Assembly: GCF_000379605.1 (NCBI RefSeq)
Contig: NZ_KB902635.1
Location: forward strand, 112,502 to 176,501
Reading direction: 5' to 3'
Source of the DNA: Rhizobium giardinii bv. giardinii H152
GTDB taxonomy: Bacteria > Pseudomonadota > Alphaproteobacteria > Rhizobiales > Rhizobiaceae
Length of the DNA: 64,000 bases
Shown here: piece by piece, positions 10,133 to 18,021 of the stretch
How the letters are laid out: the number at the start of each line of letters is the position of its first letter
Position numbering within the stretch: the stretch's first letter is position 1
Notes under the pieces: generated by a model
Database searches by the model: none
Told to the model about the DNA's origin: nothing
What the model saw: the letters and a program-made list of their open reading frames with translations, nothing else
Made by a program: the position numbers and the translations under genes

Positions 10133-10477
10133 TTAAACCCTGATCACATAATCCTTGCGAGTCGTTTCAATCACTTCCCAGGTCCCCTTGAAGCCAGGTC
10201 TGAGGATCATGCTGTCGCCGGCTTTTAGGTGCGTCTCGGCGCCGCCCTCCTCGGTGACAATGGAGTGGCCGGAAAGGATGTGGAAATACTCCCACTCGTC
10301 ATAGACGATCCGCCACTTGCCGGGCGTTGCCTCCCAGATGCCCGCGTAGAGCCCGCCTTCGGCCTCCTCGAAATTCCAGGTCCGGAACTGCGGATCGCCG
10401 GAGATCAGGCGATCCGGCGCAGGTCCGCCGATCTCCGGTTCAAGCGACGACGGATCGAATAGCAGGGCGTGGGTCAT
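10133..10477 (-). CDS. Cupin-domain protein (cupin_3 / EutQ-like)
   Basis: Single-domain cupin of 114 residues. The C-terminal half carries the beta-barrel pattern YFHILSGHSIVTEEGG followed by LKAGDSMILRPGFKGTWEV. This is typical of the DUF861 (cupin_3) family, which includes ureidoglycolate-type and EutQ-like proteins. The usual His-rich metal site is reduced, so enzymatic activity is uncertain. It lies 49 bp downstream of the metY-like gene on the same strand, so co-transcription is possible, though no functional link is obvious. Confidence 0.75.
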   Translation of the reverse strand: MTHALLFDPSSLEPEIGGPAPDRLISGDPQFRTWNFEEAEGGLYAGIWEATPGKWRIVYDEWEYFHILSGHSIVTEEGGAETHLKAGDSMILRPGFKGTWEVIETTRKDYVIRV

Positions 10478-10526
10478 GATGGCTCCATCGGAGAAACGGC
10501 CGGTTTTCCGGCCATCCTAAACTCAG

Positions 10527-11807
10527 TCAAACCTTGGCGAGCGATTGCTCGAGATCGGCGATGATATCGGCGACGTCCTCGATGCCGACCGACAGGCGCA
10601 CGACTTCCGGACCGGCGCCAGCCGCCGTCTGCTGTTCCGGCGTCAATTGCCGGTGGGTGGTGGACGCCGGATGGATGACGAGGGAGCGGGTGTCGCCGAT
10701 ATTGGCGAGGTGGGAGAACATCTCCAGCCCTTCGACGAAGCGTTTGCCCGCCTCATAGCCATCCTTCAGGCCGAAGGTGAACACGGCACCGGCCCCTTTC
10801 GGCGAATATGCCCGCTGAAGCGCGTGGTTGGCGTCGCCCTCCAGACCGGCATAGTTGACCCAGGCGACCTTGTCATGGGTGCTGAGCCAGGTGGCGACTG
10901 CAAGCGCATTGTCGCAATGGCGCTGCATCCGCAGCGGCAGCGTTTCGATGCCCGTCAAAAGCAAAAAAGCGTTGAACGGCGAAATGGCCGGCCCGAAGTC
11001 GCGCAGACCCAGGACGCGGCAGGCAATGGCGAAGGCGAAGTTGCCGAAGGTGGCATGCAGCACCATGCCGGCATATTCCGGGCGCGGTTCGGAGAGGATC
11101 GGGTATTTGCCGGATTTCGACCAGTCGAACGTGCCGCCATCGACGATCACGCCGCCCATCGAGTTGCCATGCCCGCCCATGAACTTGGTCAGCGAATGCA
11201 CGACGATATCGGCGCCATGGTCGATCGGCCGGATGAGGTAGGGGGTCGCCATCGTGTTGTCGACGATCAGCGGCAGGCCATGCTTCTTCGCAACCTCCGA
11301 GATCGCCGCAATATCGACGAAGGTGCCGCCGGGATTGGCAAGGCTCTCGATGAAGATCGCCTTGGTGCGCCCGTCGATCTGGCTTTCGAAGGAGGCGATA
11401 TCGGCGGTATCGACCCACCGCACCCGCCAGTCGAAGGACTTGAAGGCATTGCCGAACTGATTGACGGAGCCGCCGTAGAGCTGGCGCGCGGCGAGGAAAT
11501 TGTCGCCCGGGCTCATAATCGCGTGGAAGATCAGCAACTGGGCCGCATGACCGGAGGCGACCGCGAGCGCTGCCGTGCCGCCTTCGAGTGCGGCCACCCG
11601 CTCTTCCAGCACCGCCTGCGTCGGGTTCATGATGCGGGTGTAGATATTGCCGAAGGCCTGCAGGCCGAACAACGAGGCGGCATGATCGGCGTCGTTGAAG
11701 ACGAAACTCGTCGTCTGGTAGATCGGCGTTGCACGGGCCCCGGTGGTCGGATCGGGCTGGGCGCCGGCGTGAATGGCAAGCGTATTGAAACCTGGATTGT
11801 TCTTCAC
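10527..11807 (-). CDS. metY: O-acetylhomoserine aminocarboxypropyltransferase (sulfhydrylase)
   Basis: PLP enzyme of the Cys/Met metabolism (gamma-family) class, 426 residues. It makes homocysteine from O-acetylhomoserine and sulfide, the direct-sulfhydrylation branch of methionine synthesis. The PLP lysine is K208 in HSLTKFMGGHG; the cofactor-phosphate motif ASGHAAQ and YTRIMNPT are also present. The length and the GFNTLAIHAGAQPDP start are typical of MetY rather than MetB/MetC. A strong ribosome-binding site (GGGGAGG) precedes the ATG. I searched the upstream 130 bp for a SAM-II riboswitch, common before rhizobial met genes, and did not recognise one. Confidence 0.92.
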   Translation of the reverse strand: MKNNPGFNTLAIHAGAQPDPTTGARATPIYQTTSFVFNDADHAASLFGLQAFGNIYTRIMNPTQAVLEERVAALEGGTAALAVASGHAAQLLIFHAIMSPGDNFLAARQLYGGSVNQFGNAFKSFDWRVRWVDTADIASFESQIDGRTKAIFIESLANPGGTFVDIAAISEVAKKHGLPLIVDNTMATPYLIRPIDHGADIVVHSLTKFMGGHGNSMGGVIVDGGTFDWSKSGKYPILSEPRPEYAGMVLHATFGNFAFAIACRVLGLRDFGPAISPFNAFLLLTGIETLPLRMQRHCDNALAVATWLSTHDKVAWVNYAGLEGDANHALQRAYSPKGAGAVFTFGLKDGYEAGKRFVEGLEMFSHLANIGDTRSLVIHPASTTHRQLTPEQQTAAGAGPEVVRLSVGIEDVADIIADLEQSLAKV

Positions 11808-11940
11808 GGACGTGTCCTCCCCTGATCAAGTTCGGCGCACTATTTCAGACGCTGCACCTCCCGGTCAAAGACTGTTTTGCCGGATCTGCACGCTGGGCGA
11901 GCATGGATTTCCAATCTCTGATCGAATGCCCGTGACGCCG

Positions 11941-12369
11941 TCAGCCGACCAGACGCGGATATTCGATCGCCGGACAGCGGTCCATGACGACCTTTATGCC
12001 TTGCTCTTCCGCCTTTGCCGCCGCTTGGTCGTCGCGCACGGACAATTGTCCCCAGATCACCTTCGGGCGCACTTGCAGAGCCAGGATTTCATCGACCAGC
12101 GCCGGGAGGGCATGGGCCGCGCGGAAAACATCGACCATGTCGATGGCCTCGGGAATATCGGCAAGGCGGGCATAGACCTTCCGCCCCTGTATTTCCTTGC
12201 CGGCCTGCCCCGGATTGACCGGAAAAACCGTATAGCCCTTGCGCAACAGGAACGCCATCACGCGATGGCTCGGCCGCTCGGGGTTCGGCGACGCGCCGAC
12301 CAGCGCAATCGTCTTCGTCGATTTGAGAATGTCGGAGATATAAAAATCGGGATACGCATCATGATTCAT
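11941..12369 (-). CDS. CoA-binding protein (YccU family)
   Basis: Rossmann-type CoA-binding domain protein of 142 residues. The nucleotide-binding loop ALVGASPNPERPSHRV and the following VFPVNPG and DMVDVFR strands are the hallmarks of the YccU/CoA_binding_2 family. Members bind CoA in structures, but the biological role is unknown. The gene stands alone, 133 bp upstream of metY on the same strand. An operon with metY is possible but not required. Confidence 0.85.
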   Translation of the reverse strand: MNHDAYPDFYISDILKSTKTIALVGASPNPERPSHRVMAFLLRKGYTVFPVNPGQAGKEIQGRKVYARLADIPEAIDMVDVFRAAHALPALVDEILALQVRPKVIWGQLSVRDDQAAAKAEEQGIKVVMDRCPAIEYPRLVG

Positions 12370-12582
12370 CGTCGAAGTCCGCCCAAAGCAATCGTCGCGC
12401 GATAATTGGGATAGCCTCCTCCACTGTCAACCAATCGACGGCGCTTTGCATGCAAATCCAGGGGTGACGGCGTCCGCGGCGTCGCCAAATCTGGCTGTCC
12501 GTCAGATTCGGGTTGCTTTTAGCGATGCGCGCCCTCAGAAAATGCAGGTATCCGATCGTCCCTGCGTCCCTGAAGGTTCATC

Positions 12583-13419
12583 TTGCCCCTCGACGTCATC
12601 GCTCTCGTCCTGTTCGGGGCGTTACTGCATGCGACCTGGAATGCGCTGGTCAAGGCGGGATCGGAAAAGTCGCTCGATGCGGCGATGGTCGCCCTTGGCG
12701 CCGCGACCGTTGCTTTGCCCTTCCTGCCCTTCATGCCGCTGCCGCATCCGGATGCCTGGCCGTTCATCCTCGTGTCCGCGCTCTTCCAGTTCGTCTATTT
12801 CCAGCTTGTGGCCGCATCCTACCGCGCCGGCGATATCGGTCTCGTCTATCCGCTGATGCGTGGCGTGGCACCCTTGCTGGTGGCTGCGACAAGCGGCGCG
12901 CTGATCGGCGAGAACCTGTCGAGCGGCGCTCTTGCCGGCGTGCTGACGATCTCGACCGGCGTGCTGACGCTTGCCTTCGAAGCGCGCAAGGGCGGCAAGC
13001 ACGCCATCCTGCTGGCGCTCGCCAACGCAGTGGTCATCGCCAGCTATACCTATGTCGACGGCATCGGCGCCCGCATCGCGCTCAATCCGATCTCCTACAC
13101 GCTGTGGATGGCGTTGCTGCCGCCGGTGCTGCTGTTTGCCTGGGCCTTTATCACACGCGGCGTCAAGCCCGTCCTGCGCCATGTCCGAAATCAATGGTGG
13201 CGCGGCCTTATCGGCGGCGGCGGCTCGATCGGCGCCTATGGCCTGGCGCTCTGGGCGATGACGAAAGCGCCGGTCGCCACCGTCGCTGCGCTGCGGGAAA
13301 CCTCGATCCTCTTCGCCATTGTCATTTCCATCGTCTTCCTCAAGGAGCGCGTCAGCATCTTCCGCATCGCCGCCGCCTGCCTGATCGCGCTCGGCGCGCT
13401 GATGCTGAAGCTCGCTTGA
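12583..13419 (+). CDS. EamA/DMT-family inner-membrane transporter
   Basis: Drug/metabolite transporter superfamily protein of 278 residues with about ten hydrophobic helices arranged as two EamA repeats of five. The C-terminal repeat ends in VSIFRIAAACLIALGALML. Substrate is not predictable; relatives export amino acids, metabolites or toxic compounds. The reading frame starts with TTG at 12583, preceded at suitable distance by a GAAGG ribosome-binding sequence. No upstream ATG in this frame fits better. Confidence 0.82.
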   Translation: MPLDVIALVLFGALLHATWNALVKAGSEKSLDAAMVALGAATVALPFLPFMPLPHPDAWPFILVSALFQFVYFQLVAASYRAGDIGLVYPLMRGVAPLLVAATSGALIGENLSSGALAGVLTISTGVLTLAFEARKGGKHAILLALANAVVIASYTYVDGIGARIALNPISYTLWMALLPPVLLFAWAFITRGVKPVLRHVRNQWWRGLIGGGGSIGAYGLALWAMTKAPVATVAALRETSILFAIVISIVFLKERVSIFRIAAACLIALGALMLKLA

Positions 13420-13440
13420 GTAACCCGGCGAAATGAGGTA

Positions 13441-13458
13441 TGTACAGGATCACGTACA
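13441..13458 (+). promoter_or_regulatory. YefM-YoeB-type operator (two TGTACA-like repeats)
   Basis: TGTACA at 13441-13446 and CGTACA at 13453-13458 have centres exactly 12 bp apart, just upstream of the antitoxin ATG. The E. coli YefM-YoeB complex represses its operon through TGTACA-core palindromes with the same 12-bp centre-to-centre distance. Autorepression by the products of the next two genes is therefore expected. Confidence 0.65.
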
Positions 13459-13470
13459 GAGGACTGCGTC

Positions 13471-13737
13471 ATGAACGTCATCAGCCTATCCGAACTTCGC
13501 GCCAATATGGCCAAGCACTTCGACCGGGTCGAACAGGACCATGACGAGCTTATCGTGACAAGGCAGAACCGCGAGCCGATGGTCGTCATGTCGCTCAGCG
13601 ATTTCGAGAGCTGGAAGGAAACCATGTATCTCATGGCCAACCCTGCCAACAGGGAGCGTCTGTTGCGGTCGATCGCCGAACTGGACGAAGGCAAGGGCAT
13701 CGAAGTCGATTTTGACGCCCTTTTGTCCGACAAATGA
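13471..13737 (+). CDS. yefM: YefM/Phd-family antitoxin
   Basis: Antitoxin of 88 residues that would bind and neutralise the toxin encoded next and repress the operon. The N-terminal DNA-binding Phd/YefM fold is recognisable in VISLSELRANMAKHFDRV and the following MVVMSLSDFESWKETMYL. The acidic C-terminal tail (DEGKGIEVDFDALL) is the expected toxin-wrapping segment. The stop codon overlaps the toxin start by 4 bp (ATGA), the normal coupling in these modules. A matching operator sits immediately upstream. Confidence 0.9.
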   Translation: MNVISLSELRANMAKHFDRVEQDHDELIVTRQNREPMVVMSLSDFESWKETMYLMANPANRERLLRSIAELDEGKGIEVDFDALLSDK

Positions 13738-14003
13738 AAATACAGTTCTCGCAGGACGCATGGGAAGACCTGCAGCACTGGAACGAAACTGATGACAAAC
13801 TGCTGCGGAAGATTTTGGCTTTGCTCAAGGAGTGCCAGCGCGCACCCTTTTCAGGTACGGGCAAACCCGAGCCGCTGAGGAACGAACTCAAGGGCTGGTG
13901 GTCTCGCCGGATCACACAGGAGCATCGGCTGGTCTACCGTGTCACGGGCAGCGCGGAAATGCAGACGCTCGAGGTTGCGGCTTGCCGAAACCACTATACC
14001 TAG
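13734..14003 (+). CDS. yoeB: YoeB-family ribosome-dependent mRNA interferase toxin
   Basis: RelE-superfamily toxin of 89 residues that cleaves mRNA in the ribosomal A site. The active-site residues known from E. coli YoeB are present: Glu46 in GKPEPL, Arg65 in EHRLVY, and the C-terminal His-Tyr pair (H87, Y88 in RNHYT). Relative to E. coli YoeB there is a four-residue insertion before the last strand, and Asn replaces the usual Tyr in the CRYHY ending. The toxin therefore looks intact. Its stop codon directly abuts the stop codon of the convergent enoyl-CoA hydratase gene, with no spacer for a terminator. Confidence 0.92.
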   Translation: MKIQFSQDAWEDLQHWNETDDKLLRKILALLKECQRAPFSGTGKPEPLRNELKGWWSRRITQEHRLVYRVTGSAEMQTLEVAACRNHYT

Positions 14004-14825
14004 TCAGTCCTCCTTCCACTCTGGCATCCGCTTGCCCAGAAACGCGCCCATGCCCTCTTCCGCGTCACGCGCCAGCATGTTTTCCACCATGACGCCCGTG
14101 GCGAAATCATAGGCGTCAGTGATGCCCATCTCCGCCTGCCTGTAGAACGCCTCCTTGCCGATCTTCAGCGCCTGCGGCGACTTCGAGGCGATGACGGCGG
14201 CGTATTTGTCGACGACCTGGCGCAGATACTGCTTCGGCACGATGCGGTTGACGAGGCCGAAATCCTTTGCCGTCGAGGCATCGATCGTCTCGCCGGTGAG
14301 CAGCATCTCCATGGCCTGCTTGCGATGGGCGGCACGCGAGACGGCGACCATCGGCGTCGAGCAGAACAGGCCGATATTGACGCCGGGCGTGCAGAACGTC
14401 GAGCTATCGGTACAGATCGCCAGGTCGCAGCTCGCCACCAGCTGGCAGCCCGCCGCCGTCGCCAGCCCGTCGATCTCGGCGATCACCGGCTGCGGCAAGC
14501 GGTTGATCGTCAGCATGAGATCGGCGCAAAGCCGGACGGATTTTTCGAAGAACGCCCTGCCCCTGTCGTCATCGGCGCGATGCGTGGTCAATTCCTTGAG
14601 GTCATGGCCCGCCGAGAACACCTCGCCCGAAGCCGCCAGGATGACGACACGAATATCGGTCGACTTGGCGGCGGCATCCAGTTCAGCCGCCAGCGCGTCC
14701 AGGAGCGCAATCGACAGGGCGTTTGCCGGAGGATTGTTCAGTGTCAGCCGCAGCACCTTGCCCGAAACCTCGCGCAGCACAAGGCCGCTCGGCTCTTGCC
14801 TGCGCAGGGAAACCACGTCTGCCAT
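14004..14825 (-). CDS. Enoyl-CoA hydratase/isomerase family protein
   Basis: Crotonase-fold protein of about 273 residues. The oxyanion-hole segments are seen: FSAGHDLKEL and the second block IDGLATAAGCQLVASCDLAI. The position that carries the first catalytic Glu in classical hydratases is not obviously conserved. The reaction may therefore be isomerisation, hydrolysis or another CoA-thioester chemistry; many such rhizobial proteins are annotated simply as enoyl-CoA hydratases. The ATG at 14825 follows a GAGGAGA ribosome-binding site with 6-nt spacing and is preferred to an earlier in-frame start. Confidence 0.85.
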   Translation of the reverse strand: MADVVSLRRQEPSGLVLREVSGKVLRLTLNNPPANALSIALLDALAAELDAAAKSTDIRVVILAASGEVFSAGHDLKELTTHRADDDRGRAFFEKSVRLCADLMLTINRLPQPVIAEIDGLATAAGCQLVASCDLAICTDSSTFCTPGVNIGLFCSTPMVAVSRAAHRKQAMEMLLTGETIDASTAKDFGLVNRIVPKQYLRQVVDKYAAVIASKSPQALKIGKEAFYRQAEMGITDAYDFATGVMVENMLARDAEEGMGAFLGKRMPEWKED

Positions 14826-14966
14826 GTCATTTCTCCTCAGTCCCAAGTCATCAGCGCTAGGTACGCCGCGCCTACTACCGTTTCAAGCAGCCTCTAAGAC
14901 TTTCTTCCCGCTTGCCCTTCTCGATCAGCGATCTGTAAAACCGGCCAGGCTTTCTGGGAGTGAGCC

Positions 14967-15398
14967 ATGCCACTGGAACCGATCCTCACCGTCGACGACC
15001 TCAACCGCTTTCTCGAAACGGATTTTTCCGAGGTTCATACCGATGGCAAGATCTTCGAGGTCGTGGCGACGGGCCCCGGCTCTGCCACGATGCGGCTCGA
15101 TCCGAAGGAAAAGCACCTGCGTCCCGGCGGCACGATTTCGGGACCGACGCTGTTCGCACTCGCCGACGTCACCGCCTATATCGCATTGCTTGCCCATATC
15201 GGCCCGGTGGCGCTCGCCGTCACCACCAATCTCAACATCAATTTCTTGAGAAAACCGCAGCTCGGGCCGCTGTACTGCACGTGCCGAATCCTCAAGCTCG
15301 GCAAGCGGCTGGCGGTGCTCGATGCGGCGATATCGGAAGTCGATGGCGAAGAATTGGTGGCGCACGCAACCGCGACCTATTCGATTCCACCGAGATAA
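14967..15398 (+). CDS. PaaI-family (hotdog-fold) thioesterase
   Basis: Hotdog-fold acyl-CoA thioesterase of 143 residues. The family-typical stretch LRPGGTISGPTLFALADVTAYIA includes the helix that carries the catalytic acidic residue, here Asp in ALADV. The strand LAVTTNLNINFLRKP is equally diagnostic. It would hydrolyse small acyl-CoAs; the substrate is unknown. A GGGAGTGAGCC ribosome-binding region precedes the ATG. It diverges from the enoyl-CoA hydratase gene, so both may belong to the same catabolic theme (inference). Confidence 0.85.
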   Translation: MPLEPILTVDDLNRFLETDFSEVHTDGKIFEVVATGPGSATMRLDPKEKHLRPGGTISGPTLFALADVTAYIALLAHIGPVALAVTTNLNINFLRKPQLGPLYCTCRILKLGKRLAVLDAAISEVDGEELVAHATATYSIPPR

Positions 15399-15476
15399 AA
15401 TTGTGGTATCATAATACCCCATAGCTAACAGCATGTTTTAAATAGGCAATTTTTCAAACCGCCCGAAATCGTTAAC

Positions 15477-15505
15477 TTGACGGCATTTCATCCTTTGCGT
15501 ATAAG
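15477..15505 (+). promoter_or_regulatory. Vegetative promoter of rplM-rpsI
   Basis: TTGACG at 15477-15482 and TATAAG at 15500-15505 are separated by exactly 17 bp. This is a near-consensus housekeeping promoter and lies about 120 bp upstream of rplM, so a substantial leader would be transcribed. Confidence 0.7.
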
Positions 15506-15625
15506 CCGCACCAGATCGCGGTCCTCTCGGGCCGCTTTCCTTTTTGGCGACTTTCGGGCCTGCCAATTCAAGCAACAAGAAACGCCCGGCGGCAACGCAT
15601 CGGGTTCAAACGAAAGAGTTTTAAC

Positions 15626-16090
15626 ATGGCAACCTTCGTTCAGAAGCCTGCAGAGGTGGAGAAGAAGTGGATCCTCATCGATGCCGAAGGCCTCGTTGTC
15701 GGACGTCTCGCTTCCATCATCGCAAATCACCTGCGCGGCAAGCACAAAGCAACCTACACCCCTCACGTTGACGATGGCGACAATGTCATCGTGATCAACG
15801 CCGAGAAGGCCGTCCTCACCGGCAAGAAGTACACCGACAAGAAGTACTACTGGCACACCGGTTACCCGGGCGGCATCAAGGAGCGCACCGCGCGCCAGAT
15901 CATCGAAGGCCGCTTCCCGGAGCGCATCCTCGAGAAGGCTGTCGAGCGCATGGTTCCGCGTGGTCCGCTTGGCCGTCGCCAGATGAAGAACCTGCGCGTT
16001 TACGCCGGCACCAACCATCCGCATGAAGCACAGCAGCCGACCGTCCTCGACGTCGCCAAGCTGAATGCCAAGAACACAAGGAGCGCCTAA
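15626..16090 (+). CDS. rplM: 50S ribosomal protein L13
   Basis: Ribosomal protein of the large subunit, 154 residues, an early-assembly protein binding 23S rRNA. The sequence is unmistakable: [16 protein letters not shown] near the N-terminus, [15 protein letters not shown], and the C-terminal [11 protein letters not shown] segment. The first gene of the universally conserved L13-S9 operon, followed two bases later by rpsI. A near-consensus promoter lies about 120 bp upstream. In E. coli L13 represses its own operon; the leader here is long enough for such control but no structure was identified. Confidence 0.98.
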   Translation: MATFVQKPAEVEKKWILIDAEGLVVGRLASIIANHLRGKHKATYTPHVDDGDNVIVINAEKAVLTGKKYTDKKYYWHTGYPGGIKERTARQIIEGRFPERILEKAVERMVPRGPLGRRQMKNLRVYAGTNHPHEAQQPTVLDVAKLNAKNTRSA

Positions 16091-16092
16091 TC

Positions 16093-16560
16093 GTGGCTGA
16101 TCTCTCTTCTCTGAAAGACCTCGGCACGACTTCGGAAGCTTCGGCTCCGGTTCATGTCAAGAAGGTTGACGCCCAGGGCCGCTCCTATGCGACCGGCAAG
16201 CGCAAGAACGCCGTTGCCCGCGTCTGGGTCAAGCCGGGTTCCGGCAAGATCACCGTCAACGGCAAGGAATTCGCAAACTACTTCGCCCGTCCGGTTCTGC
16301 AGATGATCCTGCGCCAGCCGATCGTCGCTGCTGCCCGTGACGGCCAGTTCGACATCGACGCCACGGTTGCCGGCGGCGGTCTTTCCGGCCAGGCCGGTGC
16401 CGTTCGTCACGGCATCTCCAAGGCGCTGACCTACTTCGAGCCGGGCCTGCGCTCGGTCCTGAAGAAGGGTGGCTTCCTGACCCGCGACAGCCGCGTCGTC
16501 GAGCGTAAGAAGTACGGCAAGGCCAAGGCCCGCCGTTCGTTCCAGTTCTCGAAGCGTTAA
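16093..16560 (+). CDS. rpsI: 30S ribosomal protein S9
   Basis: Small-subunit ribosomal protein of 155 residues that reaches the P-site tRNA through its basic C-terminal tail. The hallmark blocks are [17 protein letters not shown] and the terminal RRSFQFSKR, equivalent to the AQFSKR tail of all S9 proteins. The N-terminus has the alphaproteobacterial extension. Translation starts at GTG, two bases after the rplM stop, so the two genes are translationally coupled. A strong bidirectional terminator follows. Confidence 0.98.
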   Translation: MADLSSLKDLGTTSEASAPVHVKKVDAQGRSYATGKRKNAVARVWVKPGSGKITVNGKEFANYFARPVLQMILRQPIVAAARDGQFDIDATVAGGGLSGQAGAVRHGISKALTYFEPGLRSVLKKGGFLTRDSRVVERKKYGKAKARRSFQFSKR

Positions 16561-16582
16561 TCGCTGTCGTATCGACTTTTGG

Positions 16583-16608
16583 AAAAGGCGGGCTTTGTCC
16601 CGCCTTTT
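16583..16608. terminator. Bidirectional terminator between rpsI and lrp-like gene
   Basis: Perfect 10-bp stem AAAAGGCGGG / CCCGCCTTTT with a 6-nt loop. The A run on one side and the T run on the other let it terminate rpsI on the plus strand and the convergent Lrp-family gene on the minus strand. Confidence 0.9.
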
Positions 16609-16617
16609 TCTATGCCG

Positions 16618-17079
16618 TCAAAGCGGCAGCTCCGTCGAGAATTTGAGTTCGCGCAGCACGAAACTCGAGACGACAGTGCGCACATGCGGGTTGCGCATCA
16701 GGTACCGCGTCATGAAAGCCTCGTAGCTTTCGACGTCGCTCGCCCGGATCTTCAGCATGTAGTCGAAGGCGCCGGACAGCGCATAACACTCCATGATCTC
16801 GGGCCGCTCCAGCACCACCGAAGCAAAGGAGGCGACCGCCTCCTCGTGGTGGTCTTCCAGCGTCACATGCGCAATCACGCACAGCTTGAGATCGAGCTTG
16901 CCGGGATCGAGCAGCGTCACGCGCTTGCGGATGACGCCATCGGCCTCCAGTTCCTGGATCTTCCGCCAGGCCGAACTCTGCGACATGCCCGCCTTCTCCG
17001 CTAGTTCGGCCAGCGACAGGCTGCCGTCGGCCTGCACGAGCTGCAAAAGCTTGCGTTGAAAATTCCCAGTTTCTTTCAT
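16618..17079 (-). CDS. Lrp/AsnC-family transcriptional regulator
   Basis: Feast/famine regulator of 153 residues. The N-terminal winged HTH is seen in LSLAELAEKAGMSQSSAWRK. It is followed by the ligand-binding RAM domain, with LCVIAHVTLEDHHEEAVASF and the GAFDYMLKIRASDVESYE strand-helix. It is divergent from phenylalanine-4-hydroxylase, the normal layout for a local regulator responding to aromatic amino acids, so it probably controls phhA and itself (inference). A TGCCA-N6-TGGCA palindrome with an AT-rich centre sits in the shared promoter region. The ATG at 17079 is preferred over an upstream TTG because it gives the usual family N-terminus. Confidence 0.9.
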   Translation of the reverse strand: MKETGNFQRKLLQLVQADGSLSLAELAEKAGMSQSSAWRKIQELEADGVIRKRVTLLDPGKLDLKLCVIAHVTLEDHHEEAVASFASVVLERPEIMECYALSGAFDYMLKIRASDVESYEAFMTRYLMRNPHVRTVVSSFVLRELKFSTELPL

Positions 17080-17104
17080 TTTCTGCAAGTTCTCCGAAAA
17101 TTTC

Positions 17105-17120
17105 TGCCAATATTATGGCA
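17105..17120. promoter_or_regulatory. Candidate Lrp-type operator between lrp-like gene and phhA
   Basis: Perfect inverted repeat TGCCA-ATATTA-TGGCA in the 141-bp divergent intergenic region, 26 bp upstream of the regulator ATG. Inverted half-sites around an AT-rich core are typical of Lrp/AsnC operators. Function is inferred from place and symmetry only. Confidence 0.45.
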
Positions 17121-17220
17121 AAAGCCAGCAGGAAAGAAAGGAAAATCCGGCGTTTCGGGAGCATAATTACTCTTGAGGCACCACGCCCTAGCGCGGGCTG
17201 GAATGACGGAGGATCAGAGC

Positions 17221-18012
17221 ATGACGAAGGAAAGCACCTACACTGCCAAGCTGCCCGGCCCGGATGGTTTGTACGACTACACGTCCGAAGAAGATGCGAT
17301 CTGGGGCGAACTCTACGAGCGCCAGATGAAGCTGCTGGCAAACATGGCCTGCCGCGAATATCTGGACGGCGTCAAGACGCTTGGCCTCAGGCCTGACAAG
17401 GTTCCGCAACTGCTCGACGTCAACCGGCAACTGAACGAGACCACCGGCTTCGGCGTCGAAGGTGTCCCCGCCCTCATCCCGCCCTCGCAGTTCTATGAAC
17501 TCCTGTCACAGGGCAAATTCCCGCTCGCCACCTTCCTGCGCCGCCGCGAGCACATCGACTACATCGAGGAGCCGGACCTGTTTCATGAGGTGTTCGGCCA
17601 TTGCCCGCTTTTGACCAACCAGAGCTACGCCAATTTCGTCCGCCGTTTTGGCGAAACTGCCGTGCGCCTCGGCAAGGGCTATTCGTGGCACCTGTTCCGC
17701 ATCTTCTGGTTCACGGTCGAGTTCGGCCTGATCAACACGCCGGAAGGCCGGCGCTGCTACGGCGCGGGCATCGTCTCTTCACCAAGCGAGGCGAAAGCTG
17801 CGATGAAGGGCACTGAGTGCGAATTCCGGCCATTCGACCTCATGAGCGTGCTCAGAACCCCATACCGGATCGATATCGTCCAGCCGATCTATTATGTCAT
17901 CGACAGCTTCGCCGATCTCGAGGCGATCATTGATCAAGATATCGGCGGCATGATCGAGAAGGCGAAATCGCTGGGTGATTTCGCCCCGACGTTCGAGGCG
18001 AAAGCATCCTGA
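17221..18012 (+). CDS. phhA: Phenylalanine-4-hydroxylase
   Basis: Non-heme iron, tetrahydrobiopterin-dependent monooxygenase (263 residues) that converts phenylalanine to tyrosine, the entry to aromatic amino-acid catabolism. The iron ligands are visible: His122 and His127 in HEVFGHCPLL, and Glu167 in FTVEFGLI, with the same spacing as in the Chromobacterium enzyme. It is a single-domain bacterial form without the regulatory ACT domain. The ATG at 17221 follows a GGAGGA ribosome-binding site by 7 nt; an earlier in-frame start at 17173 is less likely. The divergent Lrp-family gene is the probable regulator. Confidence 0.95.
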   Translation: MTKESTYTAKLPGPDGLYDYTSEEDAIWGELYERQMKLLANMACREYLDGVKTLGLRPDKVPQLLDVNRQLNETTGFGVEGVPALIPPSQFYELLSQGKFPLATFLRRREHIDYIEEPDLFHEVFGHCPLLTNQSYANFVRRFGETAVRLGKGYSWHLFRIFWFTVEFGLINTPEGRRCYGAGIVSSPSEAKAAMKGTECEFRPFDLMSVLRTPYRIDIVQPIYYVIDSFADLEAIIDQDIGGMIEKAKSLGDFAPTFEAKAS

Positions 18013-18021
18013 AGCACATCG

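Noticed and set aside
10545..11825. Open frame antisense to metY
   Set aside because: Shadow of metY; composition not protein-like.
11808..11940. SAM-II riboswitch before metY
   Set aside because: Expected in rhizobial met genes, but the conserved pseudoknot sequence was not seen.
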